A DNA stretch of 64,000 bases from Pseudomonas jinjuensis (GTDB taxonomy: Bacteria; Pseudomonadota; Gammaproteobacteria; Pseudomonadales; Pseudomonadaceae): the NCBI RefSeq assembly GCF_900103845.1, contig NZ_FNIJ01000010.1:62001-126000 (forward strand). The letters run 5' to 3'. A program made the position numbers and the translations under genes. The notes under the pieces are model-generated. The model worked only from the letters and a program-made list of their open reading frames with translations. It was not told where the DNA came from and did not search any database. This document shows, piece by piece, positions 36,438-44,377 of this stretch (positions are counted from its first letter, which is position 1; the number at the start of each line of letters is the position of its first letter).

Positions 36438-36770
36438 GGCGGAAAACCTGGGGGAGCGTCTGGGCGCGCAGTGTAGCAGGCATGCGGCTCCGGGGCCCGT
36501 CGGCCGGGGCCTGCGCCGACCGTCAAGCTGTAGGAAAAAGGCCACTCGTCAGAAATGTCGGAAATCCTCAATCGCGGATTTTTATCCAGATTCGCTTTCC
36601 TGAATTTTTTATCGTAGAGTGCATGCACTGTGTTTGCATGGGTCGCCGTCGATCGTGACCTGATGCGGTCGGTTCTTCCACCCCGTCCTGCTCGACTCCT
36701 TGTAACTCCTTGCAACTCAGTTCCTGTCACATGCGTGGCTTATCAATACCTATGTTCCAAGGAGAACAAA
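36438..36770 (+). promoter_or_regulatory. Divergent region between dbpA and the cold-shock gene
   Basis: This 333-base gap carries no gene. It contains a perfect 12-base palindrome AGTGCATGCACT at 36618-36629 and an AT-rich run just before it, then a long stretch up to the cold-shock ATG that would be an untranslated leader. Long leaders are usual for cspA-type genes. I cannot assign the -35/-10 elements firmly. Confidence 0.45.
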
Positions 36771-36983
36771 ATGTCGAATCGTCAGAACGGCACCGTCAAG
36801 TGGTTCAACGAGACCAAAGGCTACGGCTTCATCACCCCGGAAAGCGGCCCGGACGTCTTCGTTCACTTCCGTGCCATTGAAGGCCATGGCTTCAAGACCC
36901 TGGCCGAAGGCCAGAAAGTCAGCTTCGAAGTCGTGCAGGGCCAGAAAGGCATGCAGGCCGAGCGCGTTCAGGTGATCAACTAA
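36771..36983 (+). CDS. Cold-shock domain protein (CspA family)
   Basis: A 70-residue single cold-shock domain with RNP1 KGYGFITP and RNP2 VFVHFRAI, which binds single-stranded RNA and DNA. AAGGAG is perfectly spaced before the ATG. One odd point is [16 protein letters not shown], where many CspA proteins have FSAIQxxGFKTL. A strong terminator follows 20 bases after the stop. From memory P. aeruginosa has a cold-shock gene beside dbpA too (PA0456). Confidence 0.95.
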   Translation: MSNRQNGTVKWFNETKGYGFITPESGPDVFVHFRAIEGHGFKTLAEGQKVSFEVVQGQKGMQAERVQVIN

Positions 36984-37003
36984 GATCCCCTAGGCGTTGC
37001 CAG

Positions 37004-37034
37004 AAACCCCGGATGGAAACATCCGGGGTTTTTT
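37004..37034 (+). terminator. Intrinsic terminator after the cold-shock gene
   Basis: AACCCCGGAT / ATCCGGGGTT around GGAAAC with a TTTT tail. Confidence 0.93.
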
Positions 37035-37096
37035 ATTGTCTGTGCGTTGCCCGCGGTCTTCACTGCAGAACAGCCGCATCACCGGTCGAGGAACCC

Positions 37097-37606
37097 ATGC
37101 CCGCCAAATCACCGAGCGCCGTCCTGCTGGCCATCCTGCTGGGCGCGACCGCCCCCTGCGCCGTTGCCGCCCAGCCGGCCGTCTGGGGCTGGATCGAACA
37201 GGCCAGCCTGATGCCGGAGAACGTGCGGCTGAAGGCGCGGCTGGATACCGGCGTGCAGACTTCGGTGATGGACGTGCGCAACATCCGGCGGATCAGGAAG
37301 AACAAGCAGCGCTGGGTGCAGTACGACATCCAGGTCAGGGACGCCGGGACCGGCCGCGTGATCCGCCTGCCCTTCGAGCGCCCGGTGGAGCGCGTGCTGC
37401 GGGTCAGCGGCGTCGGCGGCAGCGAGCGGCGGCCGGTGGTGTCGATGGATATCTGCCTGGGCAACAAGATCTACCGCGAGCAGTTCGCCCTGCGCGACCG
37501 CGAACCGGCGGACATCGGCCTGCTCATCGGCCGCCGCGCCCTCGAACATATCGGCGCGGTGGATGCGTCGAAGACCATGACGGTGGCGCCGACCTGCAAG
37601 CCTTAA
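37097..37606 (+). CDS. Zinc-protease-like (retropepsin-fold, PF05618-type) secreted protein
   Basis: A 169-residue protein with a signal peptide (SAVLLAILLGATAPCAVAA) and a domain of the family often labelled ATP-dependent zinc protease or RimB/RloA-like. This family has a retropepsin-like fold with one Asp-Thr-Gly. Here it is KARLDTGVQTSVMDV (about residue 50), followed by VRNIRRIRKNKQRWVQYDI and ICLGNKIYREQFALRDREPADIGLLIGRRAL. GAGGAA precedes the ATG. Its stop overlaps the stop of the convergent MFS gene by three bases. A paralogue lies 4.4 kb away before creB. Substrate and activity are unknown. Confidence 0.82.
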   Translation: MPAKSPSAVLLAILLGATAPCAVAAQPAVWGWIEQASLMPENVRLKARLDTGVQTSVMDVRNIRRIRKNKQRWVQYDIQVRDAGTGRVIRLPFERPVERVLRVSGVGGSERRPVVSMDICLGNKIYREQFALRDREPADIGLLIGRRALEHIGAVDASKTMTVAPTCKP

Positions 37607-39042
37607 TGCTCGCTCACCTGATTCTCGACTTCCACCTTCGCGCTCTTCACCGTCCGGCCATCGCCGCTGCCGAGCTGGAAGAAGATCGCCGCCGCCAGCA
37701 TTGACATCACCCCCACCGCCAGGTAGGTGGCGTGGAAAGCGCCCAGCACATCGCCCACCGGCACCCCGAGTTCGCCCTGGAAGCCGCCCAGCAGCGCCGC
37801 CGCGCAGGCCACGCCCATGCTGATCGACAGTTGCGTCACCACCGACAGCAGGCTGTTGCCGGCGCTGGCGTTGTCGTCGCGCAGGTCGATCAGGGTCAGG
37901 GTGTTCATCGCGGTGAACTGCAGGGAGTTCACCGCGCCGAGCACCGCCAACTGGGCCAGCAGCAGGAGATAGGGCGTGTCGTGGTCGATCAGCCCTAGGC
38001 TGGCGATCAGGCAGCCGAGCAGCAGGGTGTTGCCCACCAGCAGGCGGCGGTAGCCGAACAGCTCCAGCAGCGGCCTGGCCAGCGGCTTGATCAGCATCGC
38101 CGAGAGCGCCAGCGGGATCATGGTCATCCCCGCCTTGGCCGGCGCGTAGCCGAGGCCGACCTGCAGCAGCAGCGGGGTGAGGAAGGGCAGGGCGCCGCTG
38201 CCGAGGCGGGCGAACAGGTTGCCGAGCACGCCGACGGCGAAGGTGCGGATGCGGAACAGCAGCGGCGGGAACAGCGGCGCCTCGATGCGCAGCGCGCGCA
38301 GCCAGTAGGCCGCCAGCAGGACCAGCCCGCCGACCAGCAGGAGCACCACGCGCACGTGCGGCATGTGCAGTTCGCCGAGGCCTTCCAGGGCGATGGTGAC
38401 CAGCAGCATGGCGCCGCCGAACAGCAGGAAGCCGGGACCGTCGAAGCGGCTGCGGGTGGTGCCGCGCAGGTCCGGCATCAGGCGCATGGCGACGATGAAG
38501 CCGAGCAGGCCCACCGGCAGGTTGATCAGGAAGATCCAGTGCCAGCTGGCGTATTCCACCAGCCAGCCGCCGAGGGTCGGGCCGGTCAGCGGGCCGAGCA
38601 GGCCGGGAATGGTGACGAAGCTGAGCACGCGCACCAGCTCGCTGCGCGGGTAGGCGCGGAGGATCACCAGGCGCCCCACCGGCAGCATCAGCGCGCCGCC
38701 CAGGCCCTGCACCACGCGGGATGCCACCAGGGCGCCGAGGGTCGGCGAGAGCGCGCAGAGCAGCGAGCCGAGGCTGAACAGCAGCACCGCGAAGAGGAAC
38801 ACCCGGCGCGTGCCGAAGCGGTCGGAAAGCCAGCCTGACGCGGGGATCAGCAGCGCCACGGTGAGCAGGTAGGAAATCACCACCGCCTGCATGCGCAGCG
38901 GGTCTTCGTTCAGCGAGCGGGCCATGCTCGGCAGCGCGGTGTTGAGGATGGTGCCGTCCAGTGCCTGCATGAAGAAGGCGATGGCCACGATCCAGGGCAG
39001 CAGGCGGGCGACGCGGGGCGTGAGGACGAAGGGTTCGGACAT
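37603..39042 (-). CDS. MFS drug exporter, DHA2 family
   Basis: A 479-residue major-facilitator permease with about fourteen hydrophobic segments. The DHA2 signature is WIVAIAFFMQALDGTILNTALPSMA in TM1, SDRFGTRRVFL in loop 2-3, RVVQGLGGALMLPVGR, and antiporter motif C near FVTIPGLLGPLTGPTLGGWL. It resembles the MdtD/EmrB type of inner-membrane multidrug exporters. AGGAGG precedes the ATG at 39042. No membrane-fusion partner or regulator lies beside it, so it probably acts alone; the substrate is unknown. Confidence 0.9.
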   Translation of the reverse strand: MSEPFVLTPRVARLLPWIVAIAFFMQALDGTILNTALPSMARSLNEDPLRMQAVVISYLLTVALLIPASGWLSDRFGTRRVFLFAVLLFSLGSLLCALSPTLGALVASRVVQGLGGALMLPVGRLVILRAYPRSELVRVLSFVTIPGLLGPLTGPTLGGWLVEYASWHWIFLINLPVGLLGFIVAMRLMPDLRGTTRSRFDGPGFLLFGGAMLLVTIALEGLGELHMPHVRVVLLLVGGLVLLAAYWLRALRIEAPLFPPLLFRIRTFAVGVLGNLFARLGSGALPFLTPLLLQVGLGYAPAKAGMTMIPLALSAMLIKPLARPLLELFGYRRLLVGNTLLLGCLIASLGLIDHDTPYLLLLAQLAVLGAVNSLQFTAMNTLTLIDLRDDNASAGNSLLSVVTQLSISMGVACAAALLGGFQGELGVPVGDVLGAFHATYLAVGVMSMLAAAIFFQLGSGDGRTVKSAKVEVENQVSEH

Positions 39043-39167
39043 GATGCCTCCTGGCGAGAACCCCATAGCTTAGCGCGCGCTCGTACATCCCCGTTGACCT
39101 GTGCTAGACCTGACAGGGTCTGTCCGCCGTCTGGCGGAATCCGGTCCACCAGTACAGGAGTCGTCCG

Positions 39168-39707
39168 ATGACCGTCAGAACCCGCGCCAGCCTTGCCCTC
39201 GTCACCCTGCTGGCCGCTTCCTCCGCTTTCGCCTACAGCCTCGGCGACGCCGCCAAGGCGGTTTCCGGCGCCACCGGCGGCGCGTCCCAGGTCGCCACCA
39301 CGCCGCAGACCAGCGACCTGCTCGGCGCCCTCACCGGGCAGCTCGGCGTCAGCCAGGAACAGGCGGTCGGCGGCACCGGCGCCCTGCTCGGCCTGGCGAA
39401 GAACCAGCTCGGCGGCGGCGACTATTCGCAGCTGCTGGGCGCCGTGCCGGGCCTCGACAAGCTGGCCGGCGGCAGCGCCCTCGGCGGGCTCGGCGGCAGC
39501 CTGGGCAACCTCGGCGGCAGCGCGGCGCAGGGCGTGCTGGGCAACGTGCAGAGCCTGGGCGACGTCAACAAGGCGTTCGGCGCGCTGGGGATGGACGAGG
39601 GCATGGTCGGCAAGTTCGCCGGGGTGCTGCTCGACTACTTCGGCAAGCAGGGCGTGGGCAGCGACGTGATGGACAGCCTCGGCAGCCTGTGGGGCGTCGG
39701 CGGCTAG
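39168..39707 (+). CDS. DUF2780 (VcgC/VcgE-like) secreted protein, first copy
   Basis: A 179-residue protein with a signal peptide (ASLALVTLLAASSAFAYS). The mature part is Gly/Ala/Leu-rich and contains the DUF2780 core LLGALTGQLGVSQEQAVGGTGALLGLAKNQL, a Gly-rich middle, and VNKAFGALGMDEGMVGKFAGVLLDYFG. The function of the family is unknown. GGAG precedes the ATG. A second copy with the same layout follows 93 bases downstream, so this is a tandem duplication. Confidence 0.85.
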   Translation: MTVRTRASLALVTLLAASSAFAYSLGDAAKAVSGATGGASQVATTPQTSDLLGALTGQLGVSQEQAVGGTGALLGLAKNQLGGGDYSQLLGAVPGLDKLAGGSALGGLGGSLGNLGGSAAQGVLGNVQSLGDVNKAFGALGMDEGMVGKFAGVLLDYFGKQGVGSDVMDSLGSLWGVGG

Positions 39708-39800
39708 CCGGCGGCGCGCAGGGAACGAACGCCGGACGGTCCAGTCCAATCGGGGAGTCGGTCCAGTTCCCGGGCCGGCATTCCCGTTCCGGAGTCATCG

Positions 39801-40349
39801 ATGCGCGCCAAACCTGCAATCGCCTTCGTCGCCGCCTGGCTGGCCATCAGCCCCGCCTTCGCCGTCACCTTCGACCAGGCGGCGGACGAGATTCCAGCCG
39901 CCGAGTCGGCCGCGACGCCCGCCGGCACCCTCATTGACAATCTCACCCAGCAACTGGGCGTCACCGATACCCAGGCCATGGGCGGCGCCGGCGCGCTGCT
40001 CGGGCTGGCGCTGAATACCCTGCAGGGCAGTGACCAGCAGCAGCTGGAACGGACCCTGCCGGACGCCGAGCAACTGGCCGGCAGCAGCGCCCTGGGCAGC
40101 CTCGGCGGCCTGCTCGGCGGCACCGGCGGCGCCAGTGCCCTGCTCGGCGGAGTGAACAGCCTGCAGGACGTCAACCAGCTGTTCGGCGTGCTGGGCATGG
40201 ACCAGTCGATGGTCTCGCAGTTCGCCGGCGTGCTGCTCAACTACTTCGTCCAGCAGGGCCTGAACAGCCAGCTGCTCGGCACCCTCGGCGGCCTCTGGGG
40301 CGCCCCGGCCAGCCCGGCGGTGGAGCCGCCCGTGGGGCGCGGCGCGTAA
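39801..40349 (+). CDS. DUF2780 (VcgC/VcgE-like) secreted protein, second copy
   Basis: A 182-residue paralogue of the preceding gene. It has its own signal peptide (AIAFVAAWLAISPAFA), then LTQQLGVTDTQAMGGAGALLGLALNTL, and VNQLFGVLGMDQSMVSQFAGVLLNYFVQQGL. Identity to the first copy is high in the core and low in the N-terminal 45 residues, and the C-terminus carries an extra proline-rich tail (SPAVEPPVG). GGAG precedes the ATG. The role is unknown. Confidence 0.85.
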   Translation: MRAKPAIAFVAAWLAISPAFAVTFDQAADEIPAAESAATPAGTLIDNLTQQLGVTDTQAMGGAGALLGLALNTLQGSDQQQLERTLPDAEQLAGSSALGSLGGLLGGTGGASALLGGVNSLQDVNQLFGVLGMDQSMVSQFAGVLLNYFVQQGLNSQLLGTLGGLWGAPASPAVEPPVGRGA

Positions 40350-40361
40350 GGTCTTCATCCC

Positions 40362-40413
40362 CTGTAGGAGCGAGCTTGCTCGCGAAGCGTTCGCCAGCAA
40401 GCTGGTTCCTGCA
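40362..40413. repeat. REP pair
   Basis: CTGTAGGAGCGAGCTTGCTCGCGAA is directly followed by TTCGCCAGCAAGCTGGTTCCTGCAG in opposite orientation. Confidence 0.85.
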
Positions 40414-40464
40414 GCCAGCGGCGTGGGGATGGTGGAAAACGCTTCGCGTTTTCCACCCTACGGT

Positions 40465-41352
40465 TCAGAACTCCCCGCGCAACGCCTCGATCCGCGCGTC
40501 CTTCTCCTCCCACAGGCGCGACACCCACGCCTGCACGTACTGGCGGAATTCCGCGTCGTTCTCGTAGTCGCCCTGCCATAGCGCCGGGTCGATCTCGCGG
40601 GTGCGGATGTCCACGATCACCCGCGGCACCCGGCCGCTGAGCAGGTCCCAGAAGCCCGGCGCGCGGCCCTTCGGGTAGACCACGGTGACGTCCAGCATGG
40701 CGTCGAGCTGTTCGCCGAGGGCGGCGAGGACGAAGGCCACGCCGCCGGCCTTGGGCCTGAGCAGGTTGCGGTAGGGCGACTGCTGGCGGGCATGCTTGAC
40801 CGGGGTGTAGCGGGTGCCTTCCAGGTAGTTCACCACCGTCACCGGCAGGCGCCTGAACTTCTCGCAGGCGGCCCTGGTGATTTCCAGGTCCTTGCCCTTC
40901 AACTGCGGATTCTTCTCGAGGAATTCCTTCGTGTAGCGCTTCATGAAGGGGTAATCCAGCGCCCAGAAGGCCAGGCCGAGGAAGGGCACCCAGATCAGTT
41001 CCTTCTTCAGGAAGAACTTGAAATACGGCGCCTTGCGGTTGAACGCCTGCACCAGCGCAGGAATGTCGACCCAGGACTGGTGGTTGCTCACCACCAGGTA
41101 GGAGGTATCGCCGCGCAGGTTGCCGGCGCCGCGGATGTCCCAGCGGGTCGGCGTGAGCAGGGCGAAGATGGCCTTGCAGATTTCCGCCCAGGTCTCGGCG
41201 ACCCACATCACCCCGCGCGAACAGGCGTCCTTCAGCGCCTGGCCGGGCAGCAGCAGCTTGAGCAGGGCGAGCAGCAGCATCGGGCCGATCAGGATCAGGG
41301 TGTTGAGCAGCAACAGGAGGCTGGCGGTGACGCCGGTCAGCAGGGCCTGCAT
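40465..41352 (-). CDS. Lysophospholipid acyltransferase family protein (YihG-like)
   Basis: A 295-residue PlsC-type acyltransferase. Motif I is NHQSWVD, motif II lies in KKELIWVPFLGLAFW, and motif III is LEGTRYT. Two N-terminal hydrophobic segments (ASLLLLLNTLILIGPMLLLALLKLLL) anchor it in the inner membrane. It resembles E. coli YihG, which transfers acyl chains to lysophospholipid. The start MQALLTGV at 41352 follows AAGGAAA; an ATG 13 codons upstream is possible but lies closer to the divergent inverted repeat. Confidence 0.87.
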   Translation of the reverse strand: MQALLTGVTASLLLLLNTLILIGPMLLLALLKLLLPGQALKDACSRGVMWVAETWAEICKAIFALLTPTRWDIRGAGNLRGDTSYLVVSNHQSWVDIPALVQAFNRKAPYFKFFLKKELIWVPFLGLAFWALDYPFMKRYTKEFLEKNPQLKGKDLEITRAACEKFRRLPVTVVNYLEGTRYTPVKHARQQSPYRNLLRPKAGGVAFVLAALGEQLDAMLDVTVVYPKGRAPGFWDLLSGRVPRVIVDIRTREIDPALWQGDYENDAEFRQYVQAWVSRLWEEKDARIEALRGEF

Positions 41353-41405
41353 GGCGGGTCCGTTTCCTTGTGCGGGGGGGACGCGGGCCATGATACGCAG
41401 TCGGT

Positions 41406-41448
41406 CAGACTGTGTGAAAACTACTGCGCTCGGTTTTCACACGGTCTG
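41406..41448. promoter_or_regulatory. Long inverted repeat with TTCAC halves in a divergent promoter region
   Basis: Arms of 16 bases (CAGACTGTGTGAAAAC and GTTTTCACACGGTCTG, one mismatch) surround an 11-base loop. It lies between the divergent acyltransferase and zinc-protease-creBC genes, so it is an operator candidate rather than a terminator. Each arm contains TTCAC, the half-site of the CreB tag. Confidence 0.6.
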
Positions 41449-41525
41449 CCATGCCGCGTTCCCAAGCTGGCGAACCCGCCGCCGCCGTGATAGTCCTATG
41501 GACTTTCCGCCCCTGGAGAACCCGC

Positions 41526-42044
41526 GTGAAGCGAGCCCTCGCCCTGTTGTCACTGATCGCCCTGCCTGCCCTCGCCGCCGAGCCGCACCTGTACGGCCGC
41601 TACGAGTGGATCAGCCTGCCGGAACTCGACCGCACCCTGCAGGCGAAGATGGATACCGGCGCCTACACCTCGTCGCTCTCGGCCCGGGACATCGAGATAT
41701 TCCAGCGCAACGGCGAGGACTGGGTGCGCTTCCGCCTGGCGACCAAGGAGGCGGACGACTCGGTGTACGAGCACAAGCTCAAGCGCATCTCGAAGATCAA
41801 GAACCGCGCCGACGGCCGCGAGGACGACGAGGAGGAAGAGGACGAGCGCCTCAGCAAGCGTCCGGTGATCGAGCTGCCGGTGTGCCTGGGCGGCGACCAG
41901 CAGTCCATCGAGGTCAACCTCACCGACCGCAGCAACTTCAACTACCCGTTCCTGATGGGCGCCAAGGGCCTGCGCAAGTTCCACGTCGCGGTCGACCCGC
42001 GCGAGCGCTTCGCCGCCGGCAAGCCGACCTGTTCGGGCGGTTGA
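41526..42044 (+). CDS. Zinc-protease-like (PF05618-type) secreted protein upstream of creB
   Basis: A 172-residue paralogue of the gene at 37097. It starts with GTG (41526) after GGAGAACCC. A signal peptide (ALALLSLIALPALAAE) is followed by GRYEWISLPELDRTLQAKMDTGAYTSSLSA, with the single Asp-Thr-Gly. An acidic insertion (DGREDDEEEEDE, about residues 97-108) is absent in the other copy. It closes with GAKGLRKFHVAVDPRERFAAGKPTC. The stop is seven bases before the GTG of creB, so it is very likely the first gene of the creBC operon. From memory the same pairing exists in P. aeruginosa (PA0462-PA0463). Confidence 0.84.
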   Translation: MKRALALLSLIALPALAAEPHLYGRYEWISLPELDRTLQAKMDTGAYTSSLSARDIEIFQRNGEDWVRFRLATKEADDSVYEHKLKRISKIKNRADGREDDEEEEDERLSKRPVIELPVCLGGDQQSIEVNLTDRSNFNYPFLMGAKGLRKFHVAVDPRERFAAGKPTCSGG

Positions 42045-42051
42045 TACCGCC

Positions 42052-42729
42052 GTGCCGCACATCCTGATCGTCGAGGACGAAGCCGCCATCGCCGACACGC
42101 TGCTCTACGCGCTGCAGGCCGAAGGCTTCGCCGCCACCTGGCTGACGCTGGCCGGCGAAGCGCTGGAGCGGCTGCAGCGCGAGGCGTTCGATCTGGTCAT
42201 CCTCGACGTCGGCCTGCCCGACATCAGCGGCTTCGAGGCGTGCAAGCGGCTGCGGCGTTTCTCCGAGGTGCCGGTGATCTTCCTCACCGCGCGCAATGCC
42301 GAGATCGACCGCGTGGTCGGCCTGGAGATCGGCGCCGACGACTACGTGGTCAAGCCGTTCAGCCCGCGCGAGGTGGCGGCGCGGGTCAAGGCCATCCTCA
42401 AGCGTGTCGCGCCGCGCGAAGCCGCGCCGCCGAACGGTCCCTTCGCGGTGGACGGCGAACGCATGCGCATCGCCTACCGCGGCCAGGCGCTGAGCCTGAC
42501 CCGCCATGAATTCCGCCTGCTGCAGACCCTGCTCGGCCAGCCGGAGCGGGTGTTCAGCCGCGAGCAGCTGCTGGACGCGCTGGGCGTTTCCAGCGAGGCC
42601 GGCTACGAGCGCAACATCGACAGCCACATCAAGAGCCTGCGCGCCAAGCTGCGCCAGGTCGCCGCCGAGGCCGAGCCGATCCAGACCCATCGCGGCCTCG
42701 GCTACAGCTACGCGCCGGACCGCAGCTGA
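42052..42729 (+). CDS. creB: Response regulator CreB (OmpR type)
   Basis: A 225-residue two-component regulator. The receiver domain (residues 1-118) has the acidic pair in VEDEAA, the phospho-acceptor in LVILDVGLPD (Asp52), and the lysine in VVKPFSPRE. The winged-helix DNA-binding domain includes LTRHEFRLLQTLLGQPERVFSREQLL and THRGLGYSY. The start is GTG at 42052, seven bases after the preceding gene. CreB responds to CreC and controls creD; in P. aeruginosa loss of PBP4 activates CreBC and raises beta-lactam resistance. Confidence 0.94.
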   Translation: MPHILIVEDEAAIADTLLYALQAEGFAATWLTLAGEALERLQREAFDLVILDVGLPDISGFEACKRLRRFSEVPVIFLTARNAEIDRVVGLEIGADDYVVKPFSPREVAARVKAILKRVAPREAAPPNGPFAVDGERMRIAYRGQALSLTRHEFRLLQTLLGQPERVFSREQLLDALGVSSEAGYERNIDSHIKSLRAKLRQVAAEAEPIQTHRGLGYSYAPDRS

Positions 42730-44147
42730 TGCCGCTCGGCGTCCGCATCTTCCTGGTCTATTTCCTGTTCGTCGGGCTTACCGGTTATTTCGTGCTCAGC
42801 ACGGTGATGGACGAGATCCGCCCCGGCGTGCGCCAGTCCACCGAGGAAACCCTGGTCGATACAGCCAACCTGCTGGCGGAAATCCTTCGCGACGACCTGA
42901 AGAACGGCACCCTGACCCAGAGCCGCCTGCCCGAGCTGCTCCAGGCCTACGGCACGCGCAGCCCGCAGGCGGACATCTGGGGCGTGCGCAAGACCGAGGT
43001 GAACCACCGCATCTACGTCACCGACGCCCACGGCATCGTCCTGCTCGACTCCAGCGGTGCGGCGGTGGGGCAGGACTATTCGCGCTGGAACGACGTCTAC
43101 CTGACCCTGCAGGGCAAGTACGGTGCGCGCTCCACCCGCGAGTCGGCGGACGACCCGGATTCCTCGGTGATGTACGTCGCCGCGCCGATCCGCGATGGCG
43201 AGCGGATCATCGGCGTGGTTTCGGTTTCCAAGCCGAACCGCACCCTGCAGCCCTATATCGACCGCTCGCAGCGCCGGCTGGCCTGGCTCGGCGCCGGGTT
43301 GATCGGCCTCGGCCTGCTGGTCGGCGGATTGCTCTCCTGGTGGCTGAGCGGCGCGCTGCGGCGGCTGACCCGCTATGCCCGGGCGGTCAGCGAAGGGCAG
43401 CGCGCCGAACTGCCACGCTATCGTGGCGGCGAGCTGGCGCAGCTGGCCGAGGCGGTGGAGCGCATGCGCGTGCAACTGGAGGGCAAGGAGTACGTCGAGC
43501 GCTACGTGCACAGCCTGACCCACGAGCTGAAGAGCCCGCTGGCGGCCATCCGCGGCGCCGCCGAGCTGCTCGAGGGCGAGATGCCGGCGCCGCAGCGGGC
43601 GCGCTTCGTCGGCAATATCGCCGGGGAGAGCGAGCGCCTGCAGCAGTTGATCGAACGCCTGCTCGACCTGGCCCAGGTGGAACAGCGCCAGGGCCTGCAG
43701 GAGCGCGTTGCGGTGCCGTTGCGTTCGCTGGTGGACGAGCTGCTGCAGAACCCGCGCATCGGCGCCGCCGGCATCCGTGTGGAGAACGGGATCGGCATGG
43801 ACGTGGTGGTCATGGGCGAACCCTTCCTGCTGCGCCAGGCGCTGGCCAACCTGTTGGACAACGCCCTGGACTTCACCCCGGCCGGAGGGCTGATCCGCTT
43901 CGGCGCCGAGCGCGACGACGGCCGCTGGCGGCTGGCGCTGTTCAACCAGGGCCAGGCGATCCCCGACTATGCCCTGCCGCGCCTGACGGAGCGCTTCTAC
44001 TCCCTGCCACGCCCGAATAGCGGCCGCAAGAGCACCGGGCTGGGGCTCAACTTCGTCGCCGAGATCGCCGCGCTGCACGGCGGCGAATTGTGGGTGGGGA
44101 ATGTCGAGGGCGGTGTCGAGGCGCGGTTGACGCTGCCGGCCGGCTGA
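42729..44147 (+). CDS. creC: Sensor histidine kinase CreC
   Basis: A 472-residue inner-membrane kinase. TM1 lies at about residues 8-28, a periplasmic sensor part follows (about 30-180), TM2 at about 186-206, then a HAMP-like linker. The H-box is YVHSLTHELKSPLAAIRG, the N-box NLLDNALDFTP, and the G-box STGLGLNFVAEIAALHGG. The ATG shares its A with the creB stop (TGATG). Together with CreB it senses a cell-envelope or metabolic signal and drives creD. Confidence 0.95.
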   Translation: MPLGVRIFLVYFLFVGLTGYFVLSTVMDEIRPGVRQSTEETLVDTANLLAEILRDDLKNGTLTQSRLPELLQAYGTRSPQADIWGVRKTEVNHRIYVTDAHGIVLLDSSGAAVGQDYSRWNDVYLTLQGKYGARSTRESADDPDSSVMYVAAPIRDGERIIGVVSVSKPNRTLQPYIDRSQRRLAWLGAGLIGLGLLVGGLLSWWLSGALRRLTRYARAVSEGQRAELPRYRGGELAQLAEAVERMRVQLEGKEYVERYVHSLTHELKSPLAAIRGAAELLEGEMPAPQRARFVGNIAGESERLQQLIERLLDLAQVEQRQGLQERVAVPLRSLVDELLQNPRIGAAGIRVENGIGMDVVVMGEPFLLRQALANLLDNALDFTPAGGLIRFGAERDDGRWRLALFNQGQAIPDYALPRLTERFYSLPRPNSGRKSTGLGLNFVAEIAALHGGELWVGNVEGGVEARLTLPAG

Positions 44148-44171
44148 CTCGCTTCACGTGACGCCGTATCC

Positions 44172-44261
44172 GTAGGAGCCAGCTTGCTGGCGATTACCAC
44201 CTTCCCCTGCCACGCTGGCGTTGAGAGGAACCTCTGGATCGCCAGCAAGCTGGCTCCTGCA
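44172..44261. repeat. REP pair
   Basis: GTAGGAGCCAGCTTGCTGGCGAT and GATCGCCAGCAAGCTGGCTCCTGC face each other across about 45 bases between creC and creD. Confidence 0.85.
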
Positions 44262-44289
44262 TGTTGTGCGTGTGGTTACGGCCATCCGC

Positions 44290-44309
44290 AATCTCCACAC
44301 AATCTCCAC
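44290..44309 (+). promoter_or_regulatory. Candidate CreB tag upstream of creD
   Basis: AATCTCCACACAATCTCCAC is a direct repeat with 11-base period (TCCAC-N6-TCCAC). The known CreB/BlrA tag is TTCAC-N6-TTCAC, so each half differs by one base. It lies about 70 bases upstream of the creD ATG, a sensible place for an activator. Confidence 0.6.
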
Positions 44310-44377
44310 ATTCCCGCCCCACTGCGCCCATGCGCGCCGCCGAGACTCTGCGCATTCCAACCGCACGGAGACTCCCG

